From CAZSHG01 sp964606695 [NCBI: uncultured bacterium] (GTDB lineage Bacteria > UBP14 > UBA6098), in assembly GCA_964606695.1 (NCBI GenBank), contig CAZSHG010000023.1, positions 1-46,284 on the forward strand: DNA of 46,284 bases. The letters are read 5' to 3'. The notes beneath the pieces are model-generated. The model made no database searches, was not told the origin of the DNA, and saw only the letters and a list, made by a program, of their open reading frames with translations. Both the position numbers and the translations under genes were made by a program. Below, in pieces: positions 26,189 through 35,827 of the stretch. The first letter of the stretch is position 1; each line of letters begins with the position of its first letter.

Positions 26189-26232
26189 AATTGAAAACTG
26201 GAGAAACCAACGTTCGACGATAGGTTTTTTAC

Positions 26233-26263
26233 TTGACATTTCGTTTGAACGGGTAATTTTTAT
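26233..26263 (+). promoter_or_regulatory. Promoter candidate for the phosphoglycosyl transferase
   Basis: A perfect TTGACA, followed 17-19 bases later by the AT-rich ATTTTTAT. It lies 33 bases before the ATG and 45 bases after the RseC-like stop. Confidence 0.45.
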
Positions 26264-26295
26264 CCTCACGGTTTCGCCGCAACCTGAAGGATACG

Positions 26296-26940
26296 ATGAA
26301 ACACGTAATAAGAAGGTTTTTCGAAATAATCTTAGCACTCGTTTTGCTAATCGTGTCGTTACCGCTTTTCATCGCGGCAGGGATTATCGTGCTTATCGAT
26401 TCGCCGGGACCTCTGCTACTTAAACAAAGACGAGTGGGGAAAAACGGCAAAATCTTCAGGCTCTATAAACTCCGGACAATGAAAAAAGGCGCTAATGGTA
26501 ACTGGCCGATGCATACACAGGTCAACGACCCGCGTTTTTCGCCGATTTGCAGGATTATTCGATCCACCTGTATCGACGAAATCCCCCAGTTCTGGAACAT
26601 AATCAAAGGGGACATGACGTTCATCGGCCCGAGACCGGAACGCCCGCCAATCGTCGAAGCTTATACTAATAGACAAAAAGATATCCTGAATTTCACGCCC
26701 GGCCTTTTCGGGATAAGCCAGCTCGTTTTTCGCGAGGGCGTTGTAGTGTCCGAAAAAATCGATGTGGAACTTCGATATTACGAATCGAGAACAATTTTCG
26801 GGGATATAAAAATACTGCTTTACACGCCAATTGTCCTGATAGCCCATATCGCAGGCAAAATTCGACCCGATAAATACGCCACCAATCACAAACATGTCTG
26901 GCTGGAAAGGGCTATACTTGGGCAACGGACGGCGTTGTAA
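26296..26940 (+). CDS. Monotopic phosphoglycosyl transferase (bacterial sugar transferase)
   Basis: A 214-residue enzyme that transfers a phosphosugar from a nucleotide sugar to undecaprenyl phosphate, starting a lipid-linked glycan for capsule, O-antigen or glycoprotein. One re-entrant hydrophobic segment occupies about residues 10-33, followed by KQRRVGKNGKIFRLYKLRTM. The catalytic Asp-Glu pair is D94-E95 in RSTCIDEIPQFWNI, and the GDMTFIGPRPERP motif is intact. It is the short PglC-like form, without the extra N-terminal membrane domain of WbaP/WcaJ. GAAGG precedes the ATG. No glycosyltransferases neighbour it, so the glycan is unknown. It shares its lipid carrier with the product of uppS in this window. 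Confidence 0.92.
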   Translation: MKHVIRRFFEIILALVLLIVSLPLFIAAGIIVLIDSPGPLLLKQRRVGKNGKIFRLYKLRTMKKGANGNWPMHTQVNDPRFSPICRIIRSTCIDEIPQFWNIIKGDMTFIGPRPERPPIVEAYTNRQKDILNFTPGLFGISQLVFREGVVVSEKIDVELRYYESRTIFGDIKILLYTPIVLIAHIAGKIRPDKYATNHKHVWLERAILGQRTAL

Positions 26941-26968
26941 TCGAATCGAACTAAATAACCTATCTCAT

Positions 26969-26993
26969 AAAAAGGGTTGCAAAACCCTTTTTT
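26969..26993 (+). terminator. Rho-independent terminator with GCAA tetraloop
   Basis: AAAAAGGGTT (26969-26978), loop GCAA, then AACCCTTTTT (26983-26992) with a further T. It lies 28 bases after the phosphoglycosyl transferase stop. Confidence 0.85.
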
Positions 26994-27051
26994 ATTATCA
27001 TTTTATTTACCTGTTTCACGAACTTTAACCTGCGAAAACCGCAGATATGAT

Positions 27052-29235
27052 TTGAACGTGTTTAACGCCGAAACGATAGATATTACCGCGACATATTCGC
27101 CTTTTTTCTGGGGAATAGCCCTGGTTATAGCCGCCGTCTTCACCTATCTATCCTATAGGATAGTAAACCCGCCACTGCCGAGATTCCGCAAAGCTATACT
27201 TATCTGTCTCAGGTTCATAGCGTTTCTTATGATTGTCCTGATGTTGCTCGAACCTGTCATCCAATGGGTAACGGCGCGGGAAGTCCAACCGAGAGTCGCG
27301 GTATTGTGGGATAATTCGATGAGTATGGCGCTCAGCGACAGGTCGGGGGACAGGAGCATTGTGGTCCGCGAGATGCGGGATTCCGAAGCCCTCGACCGAA
27401 TTATATCGGATTCTCCCGTCGATCAATTTATGTTCGCCGATACGTTGGCCGAACTCGACGATTTGACTCTCGACGACGAACCGACATCTATGGGCGGAGC
27501 TTTCGTTTCACTTAGAGAAAAATACTCGACCGGCGATCCCTTGGGGGCGATTGTCCTGGTATCCGACGGACAGGCGAATTATGGAATCGATCCGGTAAGC
27601 GTAGCCTATAGGTTGGACGTTCCGGTTTACACAATTGGCGTCGGCGACCCGACTTCTCCGAAGGACGTCATATTCAGGAGACTTACCGCCCAACGTGTAG
27701 CTTATATAGGCAGAGAATTTCCTATAATAGCGGGTATTAGCGCTAACGGCTACGGTGGTTCGGAGACGACAGTTCGACTTTACGCCGATAGAACGAAGCT
27801 CGACGAAAAACGAATCGTTCTCCCCGACCGCGGTGAGATGATCGACGTTACTTTCGACGTCGTCCCCGACACGGAAGGCACGGTTACCTATCGTGCCTAT
27901 ATACCGGCTCTGGAAGGCGAATTAACGAACACCAATAACTCGCGGAACTGTCGTGTAGAGATACTTCCGAGTAAGAAAAAAGTCCTGGTTATCGGCGCGA
28001 ATCCGAATTGGGAAGTTACTTTTCTTTTGAGGACTTTGAACGCTGATCCCGACCTCGAAGTCGTTACCGCTTTCTTTGGTAAATCCTCCCCCGCGGGCGA
28101 TGTCCGCGTGCCGACTAATCTGTCGGAGTTACAGGAATACGACGCGGTTTACGCGATAGGATGCCTGAGAGAACTATCAGTGAATAACATCGACGTTACT
28201 CTTCTGGATTATCTCGAATCCGGAGGTGGTTTGGCCATACAGCTTCTCGACGATGCAAACCTGGGAACTACTTCGACCTGGAATCGAATCTTCCCGTTTT
28301 TGTATTCAAGCGGTTCGCACGTCTGGACTCGCGACAAATTCGTCCCCGAGTTAACCGTTCAGGGGCTTATCCATCCGGTAACGAGATTATCCGAGGATAT
28401 TGCGCAACCAGCCGAGTCTTACGCCAAACTCCCGCCTCTCAGCGGTTTCGCTATGGTCACGGGAAATATTCCCGGTTCGGTGTCGCTTCTCACACATCCG
28501 AGGTTGCCGGAAGTTTCCATAATCGCCGTCCGCGAAGTCGGTCCAGGGCGTGTGCTTATGTTTAACGGCGCAGGTTTCTGGCGATGGGCTTTCATACCGA
28601 TTGGATTCGGCGGCGACAACAAAACATACAACGCTCTGATATCCGGCGGGACGGCATGGCTTTTGGCCGCCGGCCAGGGCGACGCTTTTACTGTCGAAAC
28701 GGATATGCCGGTTTATCGTAGCGGCGAGGACGTAATCATTACGGCGAGGCTTCGGGACGAAGCCAATCATCCACTGGGCGGCGCGGAAGTTAGCGCCAAA
28801 ATAGTCGATACAAATATCGATAGCGGTGAAATCGCCAATACGTTCGAAATCATCCTCGAAGAACGCGAGGGTGGAATATACTCGTCAAAATTGCCTTCGA
28901 TGGGCGTGGGCAACTGGAGAATAACCGCAGTGGCGGAATTGGAGGAACAGGTAATATCGAGGGCGCGAACGAATTTTCTCGTCGAACCATATTCTCTGGA
29001 AATGGAAAACGTTCGACTCGACGAAAACACACTCAGGAATATCGCAGAAATAACCGGCGGATACTATTTCCGTGCATCAAATATAGATTCGCTTCCAGCA
29101 GAATTAAACCTTAAACCGCTCTTGCGGCGTGAGGAAAATGAGCGTGGCTTTTGGGATAATCCCTTATTGTTGATAATATTCGTCCTCACACTGTGTGGCG
29201 AATGGATAATCCGCAAACGCTCCGATTTGCCGTGA
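27052..29235 (+). CDS. VWA-domain membrane protein with glutamine-amidotransferase-like region
   Basis: A protein of about 727 residues. Two N-terminal membrane helices are followed by a von Willebrand A domain with a degenerate metal site (LWDNSMSMAL, then VLVSDGQANYG). Next come a beta-sandwich, then a Rossmann-like segment starting KKVLVIGANPNWEVTFLLRTL that resembles the class I amidotransferase-like domain of such proteins. A second beta-sandwich and a C-terminal membrane helix (NPLLLIIFVLTLCGEWII) complete it. It resembles BatA-type or uncharacterised proteins found beside MoxR/DUF58 genes, which are absent here. The start is unclear. The open frame runs back into the terminator at 26969; I chose the TTG at 27052, and a GTG at 27058 is equally possible. 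Neither has a ribosome site. Confidence 0.65.
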   Translation: MNVFNAETIDITATYSPFFWGIALVIAAVFTYLSYRIVNPPLPRFRKAILICLRFIAFLMIVLMLLEPVIQWVTAREVQPRVAVLWDNSMSMALSDRSGDRSIVVREMRDSEALDRIISDSPVDQFMFADTLAELDDLTLDDEPTSMGGAFVSLREKYSTGDPLGAIVLVSDGQANYGIDPVSVAYRLDVPVYTIGVGDPTSPKDVIFRRLTAQRVAYIGREFPIIAGISANGYGGSETTVRLYADRTKLDEKRIVLPDRGEMIDVTFDVVPDTEGTVTYRAYIPALEGELTNTNNSRNCRVEILPSKKKVLVIGANPNWEVTFLLRTLNADPDLEVVTAFFGKSSPAGDVRVPTNLSELQEYDAVYAIGCLRELSVNNIDVTLLDYLESGGGLAIQLLDDANLGTTSTWNRIFPFLYSSGSHVWTRDKFVPELTVQGLIHPVTRLSEDIAQPAESYAKLPPLSGFAMVTGNIPGSVSLLTHPRLPEVSIIAVREVGPGRVLMFNGAGFWRWAFIPIGFGGDNKTYNALISGGTAWLLAAGQGDAFTVETDMPVYRSGEDVIITARLRDEANHPLGGAEVSAKIVDTNIDSGEIANTFEIILEEREGGIYSSKLPSMGVGNWRITAVAELEEQVISRARTNFLVEPYSLEMENVRLDENTLRNIAEITGGYYFRASNIDSLPAELNLKPLLRREENERGFWDNPLLLIIFVLTLCGEWIIRKRSDLP

Positions 29236-29279
29236 TAGATTACTTTTCGGTAAAAAATCGCAAAATTTGAGCTTCACCC

Positions 29280-29308
29280 TTGCAAAACGCAACGGCCATT
29301 CCTATTAT
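29280..29308 (+). promoter_or_regulatory. Promoter of the C10 peptidase gene
   Basis: TTGCAA, a 17-base spacer and TATTAT, ending 33 bases before the ATG at 29342. Confidence 0.55.
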
Positions 29309-29341
29309 ATTATGATTTTGTTTTATTACAATGGAGCAATA

Positions 29342-32119
29342 ATGAGAAAAATTAGTCTTGTGTTGATTATAACGATAACCTTTGCGGCGTTTGGAACGGA
29401 AATAGCAATCGATGACGCCCGTTTCGTCGCACAAAACCATCTAATAGCGAAGAGAGAGTTTGCCCGCGCCTCTGCCGGAATTCCACCCTGGGACGAGGAT
29501 TTTGAATTTAAGATATATTCTTTCGAGTCGTTGAATTCAACTAATGGCCTACTTTTAGGATACGTCGCGGAATTATCTCCCGGCGGTTATATCGTAGTTT
29601 CCGCGGATACGGATATTCGACCGATCATCGCGTATTCATTTACGGATAATTTTCGATGGGACGAATCACCCGACAATTTTTTGCCTTTAATGTTGAAGAC
29701 CGATCTCGAATTTAGAAAGGCCACCGTTCTCCAGCGCGATAGGAAGATTATCGAGGAGAATAACCGACTCTGGAATATATATTTAAGTTTCAACGAAGAC
29801 GCTCTAAAGACTCTCGAAACAACCGAGACTATAGGCCCCTGGGTGGATTCCAACTGGAGCCAGGGATCGCCTTATAACAATTACTGCCCTATGGACCCCG
29901 AAACAGGTGAACGTTCGGTGGTCGGTTGTGTTGCCACGGCCATGGGGATGATAGTCGATTATTGGCAATGGCCGCCGTCAGTGACTTTCAGCGGAAGCGA
30001 CAGTTATTATTCGGAGGGAACGAGTCCGCCTATATGGATTAACGCCACAACCGCGGATATCGACACTATCGATTACAATTCCGCCGGACATCAACCGGAT
30101 TTGGATACGAGAGCGAAAATCTCCTTCGCATGCGGAGTCGCGTGTGAAATGCATTATAGTTCCGATGGTTCGTCGTCCGACACGCGCGAAGTTCCCGACG
30201 CCCTTCTTTATAGATTCGATTACGATTCCGCCGATGGCGTTACTATCATGTCGAGTCATTTCTACGATATCCTGATCGAGAATATCGAATTGGCAAAACC
30301 GGTCGAGCTGGGAATTTTTGGAATGGGGGTCGGCGGGCACGCGATAATAGCCGACGGTTGGATGTCAAGCGGAGAATACCATCTCAATATGGGATGGGGC
30401 GGTTACTCGAACGGCTGGTATTTCCTTCCTGACGGTATGCCGGAAGGTTTCAATATCGTCGGCCATCAGGCGTGCGACATCAAACCGCCGGTTATTACGC
30501 TGAGACCACCCTACGGGCTGTTAGGGCGCGCCACAACCGAAGCTACAATCGAACTTATATGGGAAGAACCAATGTTCGTCACCGAACCGGTTCTATATTA
30601 TTCTATATACCGCAAAACTTCAACTACCGATTATGAACTGGTCGGAACGTCATCTACATTAGAATTCACCGATACGGACGTCGAAGAACTCACATATTAT
30701 AATTACGCAGTCAGCGCTTTATACGACGCAGGGGAAAGCGCGAGCGTTAGTTATTCTCTTTATTCCGGCATAGAAGACGGTTGGGTGAGGAATTGGGGAG
30801 GTGCCGGCGAAGAGGCCGCAACGGACGTCGGCCCTACGCCCGACCTGGGATGCATCGCGGTCGGTAACCATAGGTATTCTATATATACCGATAGCGAAAT
30901 ATACATTATTCGCACTGTGCCCGGAGGTTCGGTGATGTGGAGTGAATTTATAGGCGGCGATGGCGACGATTTCGCCTATTCCGTAATTTTGGACTCCGAT
31001 TCGAATTTCGTTATCGTCGGAGAAACCGAGGATGATGCTACCGGAGATTTCGATATTTGGCTCCTGAAGTTCGACGGCGGCGGCGATACGCTCTGGACGG
31101 CTACATACGGAACTCCCCAACACGATGCGGGTCTATCCGTAGCCGAAACGCCGGACGGTGGATATATTATTGCCGGATATACTGGCGATTTGGGTACGGA
31201 ACAAGCCTATTTCGTAAAGACCGACGGCGGTGGCGAGATGATATGGGCGAGAACCTACTCCAACATGACTATCGTCAATGAAGTTTGTAATGTAGAAGCG
31301 GGCGGTTTCATCGCCACTGGTTTCACTGACGACGGTCCCCACGGCAGAGACGATTTTTACCTCATCCGCCTTAATGATTCCGGAGATTCGCTATGGGCGA
31401 AAAATTCCGGCGGCGATTTCAACGACGTCGGAAATTCTATAATAGAAACCTCGGACGGCGGATTCCTCATCGCCGGGGATTCCTATTCTTATGGTATCCC
31501 CGTTTTCTCCGGTATCCACCTTCGCAAGGTCGATTCTTCTGGAGATTCCGTCTGGGCGGTGAATTACACCGCTATGAGCGATTATACGGCGAACTCGGTA
31601 GCCCCGCTTGGAACTAATGATTATCTCATTGCGGGAAGCGCCGAAATAGCCAGCAATATCGACTTCTTCATCCTGGCGTTGGACGAAACCGGCGATTCCC
31701 TATGGGCGAGACTTTACGGCACGCTGGGAACAGATATCGCATACTCGGCTGTGCAACTCGCGGACACCGGTGTGGTCGCCGCCGGAGTAACCTTCATGGA
31801 CGGTAGCGACGATTTCTGGATTATGAAATTCGGCGGCGATGTTACAACCGACATTGCGGACCGCGACTCCCGTATTCCCGCGGCAAACCGTATCTCGACC
31901 TATCCCAATCCGTTTAATCGCGCTGTTTCAATAGAGACATCACCTTCCGCCGAAGTAACAATATTCGACCTGAACGGTCGTTGCGTTACGAGAATGGAAG
32001 CGGATATTCGTGGAAAGGCAGTATGGATTCCATCGCGGAATGTAAGGTCGGGTGTATATCTCATCTCCTCCTCAATAGAGGGGACGTTTGAAACAAAAAA
32101 AATAGCCTATATTCGCTAA
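29342..32119 (+). CDS. Secreted C10-family cysteine peptidase with seven-repeat propeller-like region
   Basis: A 925-residue exported protein with signal peptide MRKISLVLIITITFAAFG. The C10 (streptopain-type) propeptide covers about 20-150. The catalytic domain has Cys196 in SVVGCVATAMG and His333 in GVGGHAIIADGW, with YHLNMGWGG downstream as in the family. A fibronectin-like domain follows (about 385-480). Then there are seven repeats of about 50 residues (about 490-840) of the kind GGYIIAGYTG...AYFVKTDGGGEMIWARTY. The C-terminal sorting domain begins TYPNPFNRAVSIE and ends TKKIAYIR. GGAG lies six bases before the chosen ATG; the frame extends 25 codons upstream across the promoter. It probably degrades or processes external protein. 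Confidence 0.85.
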   Translation: MRKISLVLIITITFAAFGTEIAIDDARFVAQNHLIAKREFARASAGIPPWDEDFEFKIYSFESLNSTNGLLLGYVAELSPGGYIVVSADTDIRPIIAYSFTDNFRWDESPDNFLPLMLKTDLEFRKATVLQRDRKIIEENNRLWNIYLSFNEDALKTLETTETIGPWVDSNWSQGSPYNNYCPMDPETGERSVVGCVATAMGMIVDYWQWPPSVTFSGSDSYYSEGTSPPIWINATTADIDTIDYNSAGHQPDLDTRAKISFACGVACEMHYSSDGSSSDTREVPDALLYRFDYDSADGVTIMSSHFYDILIENIELAKPVELGIFGMGVGGHAIIADGWMSSGEYHLNMGWGGYSNGWYFLPDGMPEGFNIVGHQACDIKPPVITLRPPYGLLGRATTEATIELIWEEPMFVTEPVLYYSIYRKTSTTDYELVGTSSTLEFTDTDVEELTYYNYAVSALYDAGESASVSYSLYSGIEDGWVRNWGGAGEEAATDVGPTPDLGCIAVGNHRYSIYTDSEIYIIRTVPGGSVMWSEFIGGDGDDFAYSVILDSDSNFVIVGETEDDATGDFDIWLLKFDGGGDTLWTATYGTPQHDAGLSVAETPDGGYIIAGYTGDLGTEQAYFVKTDGGGEMIWARTYSNMTIVNEVCNVEAGGFIATGFTDDGPHGRDDFYLIRLNDSGDSLWAKNSGGDFNDVGNSIIETSDGGFLIAGDSYSYGIPVFSGIHLRKVDSSGDSVWAVNYTAMSDYTANSVAPLGTNDYLIAGSAEIASNIDFFILALDETGDSLWARLYGTLGTDIAYSAVQLADTGVVAAGVTFMDGSDDFWIMKFGGDVTTDIADRDSRIPAANRISTYPNPFNRAVSIETSPSAEVTIFDLNGRCVTRMEADIRGKAVWIPSRNVRSGVYLISSSIEGTFETKKIAYIR

Positions 32120-32199
32120 ACCAGATGTCCAATATGATCCAACCGAACCCGTTCTCAAATAATACCATGTTTCAATTTGAAGAACAGTATAAATATCCC

Positions 32200-32229
32200 T
32201 TGACATCCCAAAACGTGCACTATTTATTA
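32200..32229 (+). promoter_or_regulatory. Promoter candidate of the sucC-frdA operon
   Basis: A perfect TTGACA at 32200-32205, with the AT-rich TATTTATTA at 32221-32229 as a loose -10. The leader to the sucC ATG is about 100 bases. I saw no riboswitch or clear operator in it. Confidence 0.45.
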
Positions 32230-32334
32230 CCCGGTTATTTTTTGATGATTATAGATAATTTCGGCCCGGAAAATAACTAATGAGACACGGTAAATACCAT
32301 AAATATAAGCATTTCAGGGGATTAAGGGATTGTC

Positions 32335-33465
32335 ATGAAGATTCATGAACATCAGGCAAAGGAGATTTTCGCCGACTACGGAATCCCGATTCCCGGCAAC
32401 GCCGTTTGCCGGACGGTCGAGGAAGTAGTTACCGCATATAATGCAAAAGGCGGGACTGTCGCAATTAAGGCGCAGGTTCTGGTCGGCGGCAGGGGCAAGG
32501 CCGGCGGCGTTAAATTGGCAAGATCTGTCGAAGAAGCCGAAAAGCACGCAAACGCAATACTCGGAATGGACATCAAGGGCTTGAAAGTCGAGAAAGTTCT
32601 CGTCGATGAAGCCATAGACATCGAATCGGAATACTATATAGGCTTCACGAATGACCGCAATTCCAAATCGGTCATGATGATGGCCAGCGCGGAAGGCGGC
32701 GTTGAAATCGAGGTGGTCGCGAAAGAATCGCCGGAAAAAATTATAAAGGTTCCCATCGATCCTCGCTACGGCCTTATGGATTTTCAGGCTCGCAACGTGG
32801 CGATGGAACTTTTCGGCGATGTCAAAATAGCACGCAAAGCAGTTGGCATTTTCAAAAGGCTTTATAGATGCTACATGGAAACCGATTCATCGCTCACAGA
32901 GATCAATCCGCTGGTGCTGACACCCGAAGGCGACGTAATCGCCCTCGATGCCAAGATCAATTTCGACGACAACGCACTCTATCGCCATCCTCAAATCGCG
33001 GAAATGCGCGAGGTTACCGAAGACGAAGCGAAGGAAATTTCGGCTAAGGAAAAAGGCCTCAGTTATATCAAACTGGACGGTGAAATCGGGTGTATGGTAA
33101 ACGGCGCGGGCCTGGCTATGGCCACCATGGATATAATCAAACTCTACGGCGGCAATCCCGCGAATTTCCTGGACATCGGCGGCAGTTCAAATCCGGAGAA
33201 GGTCGTAGAGGCGATGAATATACTGCTTTCGGATGACAACGTCCAGGTCGTGATGATCAACATCTTCGGAGGAATCACCCGTTGCGACGACGTGGCGAGG
33301 GGGTTATCGCAAGCGTTGGACATGCTGGACGTCGATTTGCCTATAGTCGTCCGGCTTTCCGGAACGAATGCGAAGGAAGGCAGGGCTATACTCTCGAAAA
33401 GAGACCTGGTTACGGTTGAATCGATGGGCGAGGCGGCGCGTAAAGCAATCGAACTGGCGAAATAG
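32335..33465 (+). CDS. sucC: Succinate-CoA ligase (ADP-forming) beta subunit
   Basis: A 376-residue beta subunit that pairs with SucD to interconvert succinate, CoA and ATP with succinyl-CoA, ADP and phosphate. The ATP-grasp domain shows AIKAQVLVGGRGKAGGVK (about 43-61) and EINPLVLTPEGDVIALDAKI. The C-terminal CoA-ligase domain has GCMVNGAGLAMATMD and PANFLDIGG. Length is slightly below the common 385-390. AAGGGA precedes the ATG. It is the first gene of a nine-gene operon, and sucD follows 9 bases later. In the reductive direction it consumes the succinate made by the downstream fumarate-reductase-like subunits. Confidence 0.97.
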   Translation: MKIHEHQAKEIFADYGIPIPGNAVCRTVEEVVTAYNAKGGTVAIKAQVLVGGRGKAGGVKLARSVEEAEKHANAILGMDIKGLKVEKVLVDEAIDIESEYYIGFTNDRNSKSVMMMASAEGGVEIEVVAKESPEKIIKVPIDPRYGLMDFQARNVAMELFGDVKIARKAVGIFKRLYRCYMETDSSLTEINPLVLTPEGDVIALDAKINFDDNALYRHPQIAEMREVTEDEAKEISAKEKGLSYIKLDGEIGCMVNGAGLAMATMDIIKLYGGNPANFLDIGGSSNPEKVVEAMNILLSDDNVQVVMINIFGGITRCDDVARGLSQALDMLDVDLPIVVRLSGTNAKEGRAILSKRDLVTVESMGEAARKAIELAK

Positions 33466-33474
33466 GAGAGGATA

Positions 33475-34344
33475 ATGAGCATTCTTATAGACGAAAAATC
33501 CAGAGTAATCGTGCAGGGCATAACCGGTCGCGACGGCGCTTTCCACGCCGGGCAGATGGCCGAATACGGCACGAAGGTGGTCGGCGGAGTTACCCCCGGA
33601 AAGGGCGGTCAAAAAGTAGATGGTGTTCCGGTGTTCGATTCCTGCCATAAGGCGGTTGAGAAGACCGGTGCGAACGTCTCGATTATTTTCGTTCCCGCCA
33701 GATTCGCTATGGACGCTATGTGCGAGGCCGCCGACGCCGGAATAAAGTTAGTGGTTGCGGTTTCAGAGGGCGTCCCAACCCTCGATGTAATGAAAGCTGT
33801 CAAATTCCTGGACGAAAAGGGCGCGAAGCTCATCGGCCCGAATTCGCCCGGCCTGATTTCACCGGATAAGTGTAAAGTAGGCATACTGCCGGGGAATATC
33901 TTCAAATCTGGCCCGGTAGGGCTCATATCTCGAAGCGGGACATTGACCTACGAAATCGTAAACTCGCTCACCGAGGGCGGTCTGGGGCAATCGACCTGCC
34001 TGGGCATCGGCGGCGACCCAATTGTCGGACTGCATTATCTGGAACTCCTGGAGATGTTCGAAAACGACCCGGAGACGGAAGCGGTCGCGCTCATAGGCGA
34101 GATCGGGGGAGATGCCGAAGAAAAGGCTGCTGAATATATATCGGAAAAAATGACCAAACCGGTAGCGGTGTTCATCGCAGGTAGAACAGCGCCTCCCGGA
34201 AAAAGGATGGGACACGCCGGTGCGATTATCTCCAGTGGAACCGGCACCGCAGGCGAAAAAATCCTCGCTTTCGAGGAAGCCGGAGTTCCGGTTGCCGAAG
34301 AACCCTCTCAAATCCCCGATTTAATTCGAGGTAAACTGAGATAA
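33475..34344 (+). CDS. sucD: Succinate-CoA ligase alpha subunit
   Basis: A 289-residue alpha subunit carrying the phosphohistidine: H247 in [15 protein letters not shown]. CoA binding is by the N-terminal Rossmann domain with [34 protein letters not shown] is the usual phosphate-loop region. The gene has AGGAGAGG before its ATG. A 34-base gap separates it from the fumarase genes. Confidence 0.97.
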   Translation: MSILIDEKSRVIVQGITGRDGAFHAGQMAEYGTKVVGGVTPGKGGQKVDGVPVFDSCHKAVEKTGANVSIIFVPARFAMDAMCEAADAGIKLVVAVSEGVPTLDVMKAVKFLDEKGAKLIGPNSPGLISPDKCKVGILPGNIFKSGPVGLISRSGTLTYEIVNSLTEGGLGQSTCLGIGGDPIVGLHYLELLEMFENDPETEAVALIGEIGGDAEEKAAEYISEKMTKPVAVFIAGRTAPPGKRMGHAGAIISSGTGTAGEKILAFEEAGVPVAEEPSQIPDLIRGKLR

Positions 34345-34378
34345 CAACTAAAATGAACGATAGTATCGAAAGGTCGAA

Positions 34379-35224
34379 ATGAGAGAGATTCATGTAGATG
34401 AGATCGTCCCGGTTGTGCGTGAATTGTGCATGAACGCGAACGTCTATATCGGGAAGGACGTGATTCAGAAACTCCTCGAATTCTACGAAAAAGAAGAATC
34501 ACCCACCGCGAAAGAAGTCCTGAAGATAATTATTGATAATTACGAACTCGCGAAAAAAGTGAAAATGCCGACATGTCAGGACACCGGCGTGGCCGTGGTG
34601 TTCGTCGAAATCGGGCAGGATGTGCACGTTGCCGGCGGCGATTTCGTGGAAGCCATTAACGGAGGCGTCCGACGGGGTTACAAGGACGGCTACTTGCGCA
34701 AATCGATGGTGAATGACCCTATTATTGAACGCGTCAACACGAAGGATAATACGCCTGCCATTATTTACACGGACATCGTTCCCGGCGATAAGCTCAAGAT
34801 CACGGTCGCGCCCAAAGGCGGCGGGTCGGAGAACATGAGCGAGGTCAAGATGATGAAAGCCGCCGACGGCCTGGATGGCGTGATGGATTTCGTAGTCGAT
34901 AGGGTGCGCCGTTCGGGCGGAAATCCCTGCCCGCCGATTGTTGTAGGTGTCGGTCTCGGCGGCAATTTCGAGCAGTCCGCACTGTTGGCGAAAAAGTCCC
35001 TGCTCCGCGACCTCGACGATACTAACCCCGATCCAAAATGGGCGAAAGTCGAGGAGGAGCTTCTCGAACGAATCAACAAACTCGGAATCGGCCCTCAGGG
35101 ATTGGGCGGCAGAACAACCGCACTGGCGGTTAAAATCCTCGCCAAACCCTGTCATATAGCCTCTATGCCGGTGGCGGTGAATATGCAGTGCCACGCCGCG
35201 AGACATAAATCCGCTACGATATAA
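34379..35224 (+). CDS. Class I fumarate hydratase, alpha subunit
   Basis: A 281-residue N-terminal (alpha) subunit of the two-subunit, oxygen-sensitive [4Fe-4S] fumarase/tartrate dehydratase family, interconverting fumarate and malate. Likely cluster ligands are C66 in MPTCQDTG, C184 in GGNPCPPIVVGVGLGG and C271 in VNMQCHAARH. GIGPQGLGGRTTALAVKI is the usual active-site segment. Tartrate dehydratase is a formal alternative, but the company of sucCD and a fumarate reductase favours fumarase. AAAGG precedes the ATG. The beta gene follows after 12 bases. Confidence 0.92.
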   Translation: MREIHVDEIVPVVRELCMNANVYIGKDVIQKLLEFYEKEESPTAKEVLKIIIDNYELAKKVKMPTCQDTGVAVVFVEIGQDVHVAGGDFVEAINGGVRRGYKDGYLRKSMVNDPIIERVNTKDNTPAIIYTDIVPGDKLKITVAPKGGGSENMSEVKMMKAADGLDGVMDFVVDRVRRSGGNPCPPIVVGVGLGGNFEQSALLAKKSLLRDLDDTNPDPKWAKVEEELLERINKLGIGPQGLGGRTTALAVKILAKPCHIASMPVAVNMQCHAARHKSATI

Positions 35225-35236
35225 AGGAGTCGAAAA

Positions 35237-35794
35237 ATGGCCAACGAAATACATCTGCAAACACCGCTCAAAACCGAAGATATAAAAAAGCTAAAAACGG
35301 GCGACAAAGTCCTCATTTCGGGCATTGTTTATACCGCCCGCGACGCCGCACACAAACGTCTTGTCGATCTTCTCAAACAAGGCAAAGAACTCCCTTTCGA
35401 CGTCGAAGGCGCGGTAATCTATTATGTCGGCCCGGCTCCGGCTCCTCCCGGAAGGCCTATCGGTTCCGCAGGGCCAACTACCAGTTACCGAATGGATCCC
35501 TTTGCCCCGGCTTTGATAGACGCCGGGTTGAAGGGAATGATAGGCAAAGGCCCGCGCAATAAAGAAGTTATCGACTCGATGGTCAAGAATAAGGCCGTGT
35601 ATTTCGCCGCAATAGGCGGTGCGGCGGTGGTAATCGCGGATTCTATCAAAGAATCTAAGATAATCGCATACGAAGACCTCGGCGCGGAAGCAATCCGTGA
35701 AATGGTGGTCGAAAATTTCCCATGTATCGTTGCCAACGATACGCAGGGAAACAACATATATAAAGAAGGCGTCGAGAAATATCGAATCGAGTAA
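35237..35794 (+). CDS. Class I fumarate hydratase, beta subunit
   Basis: A 185-residue C-terminal (beta) subunit that completes the class I fumarase. The family signatures KLKTGDKVLISGIVYTARDAAH, GSAGPTTSYRMDPFAP and GKGPRNKEVIDSMVKNKAVY are all present, and the length is normal for a separate beta subunit. AAGGAG lies seven bases before the ATG. Splitting into two genes is typical of anaerobes and archaea. A 33-base gap separates it from hdrA. Confidence 0.93.
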   Translation: MANEIHLQTPLKTEDIKKLKTGDKVLISGIVYTARDAAHKRLVDLLKQGKELPFDVEGAVIYYVGPAPAPPGRPIGSAGPTTSYRMDPFAPALIDAGLKGMIGKGPRNKEVIDSMVKNKAVYFAAIGGAAVVIADSIKESKIIAYEDLGAEAIREMVVENFPCIVANDTQGNNIYKEGVEKYRIE

Positions 35795-35827
35795 AACATT
35801 CACATATAAAAACTCAACGGAAGTAAT

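Noticed and set aside
34499-35260. 253-codon minus-strand frame opposite the fumarase genes
   Set aside because: Shadow of strongly conserved fumarase subunits on the plus strand.
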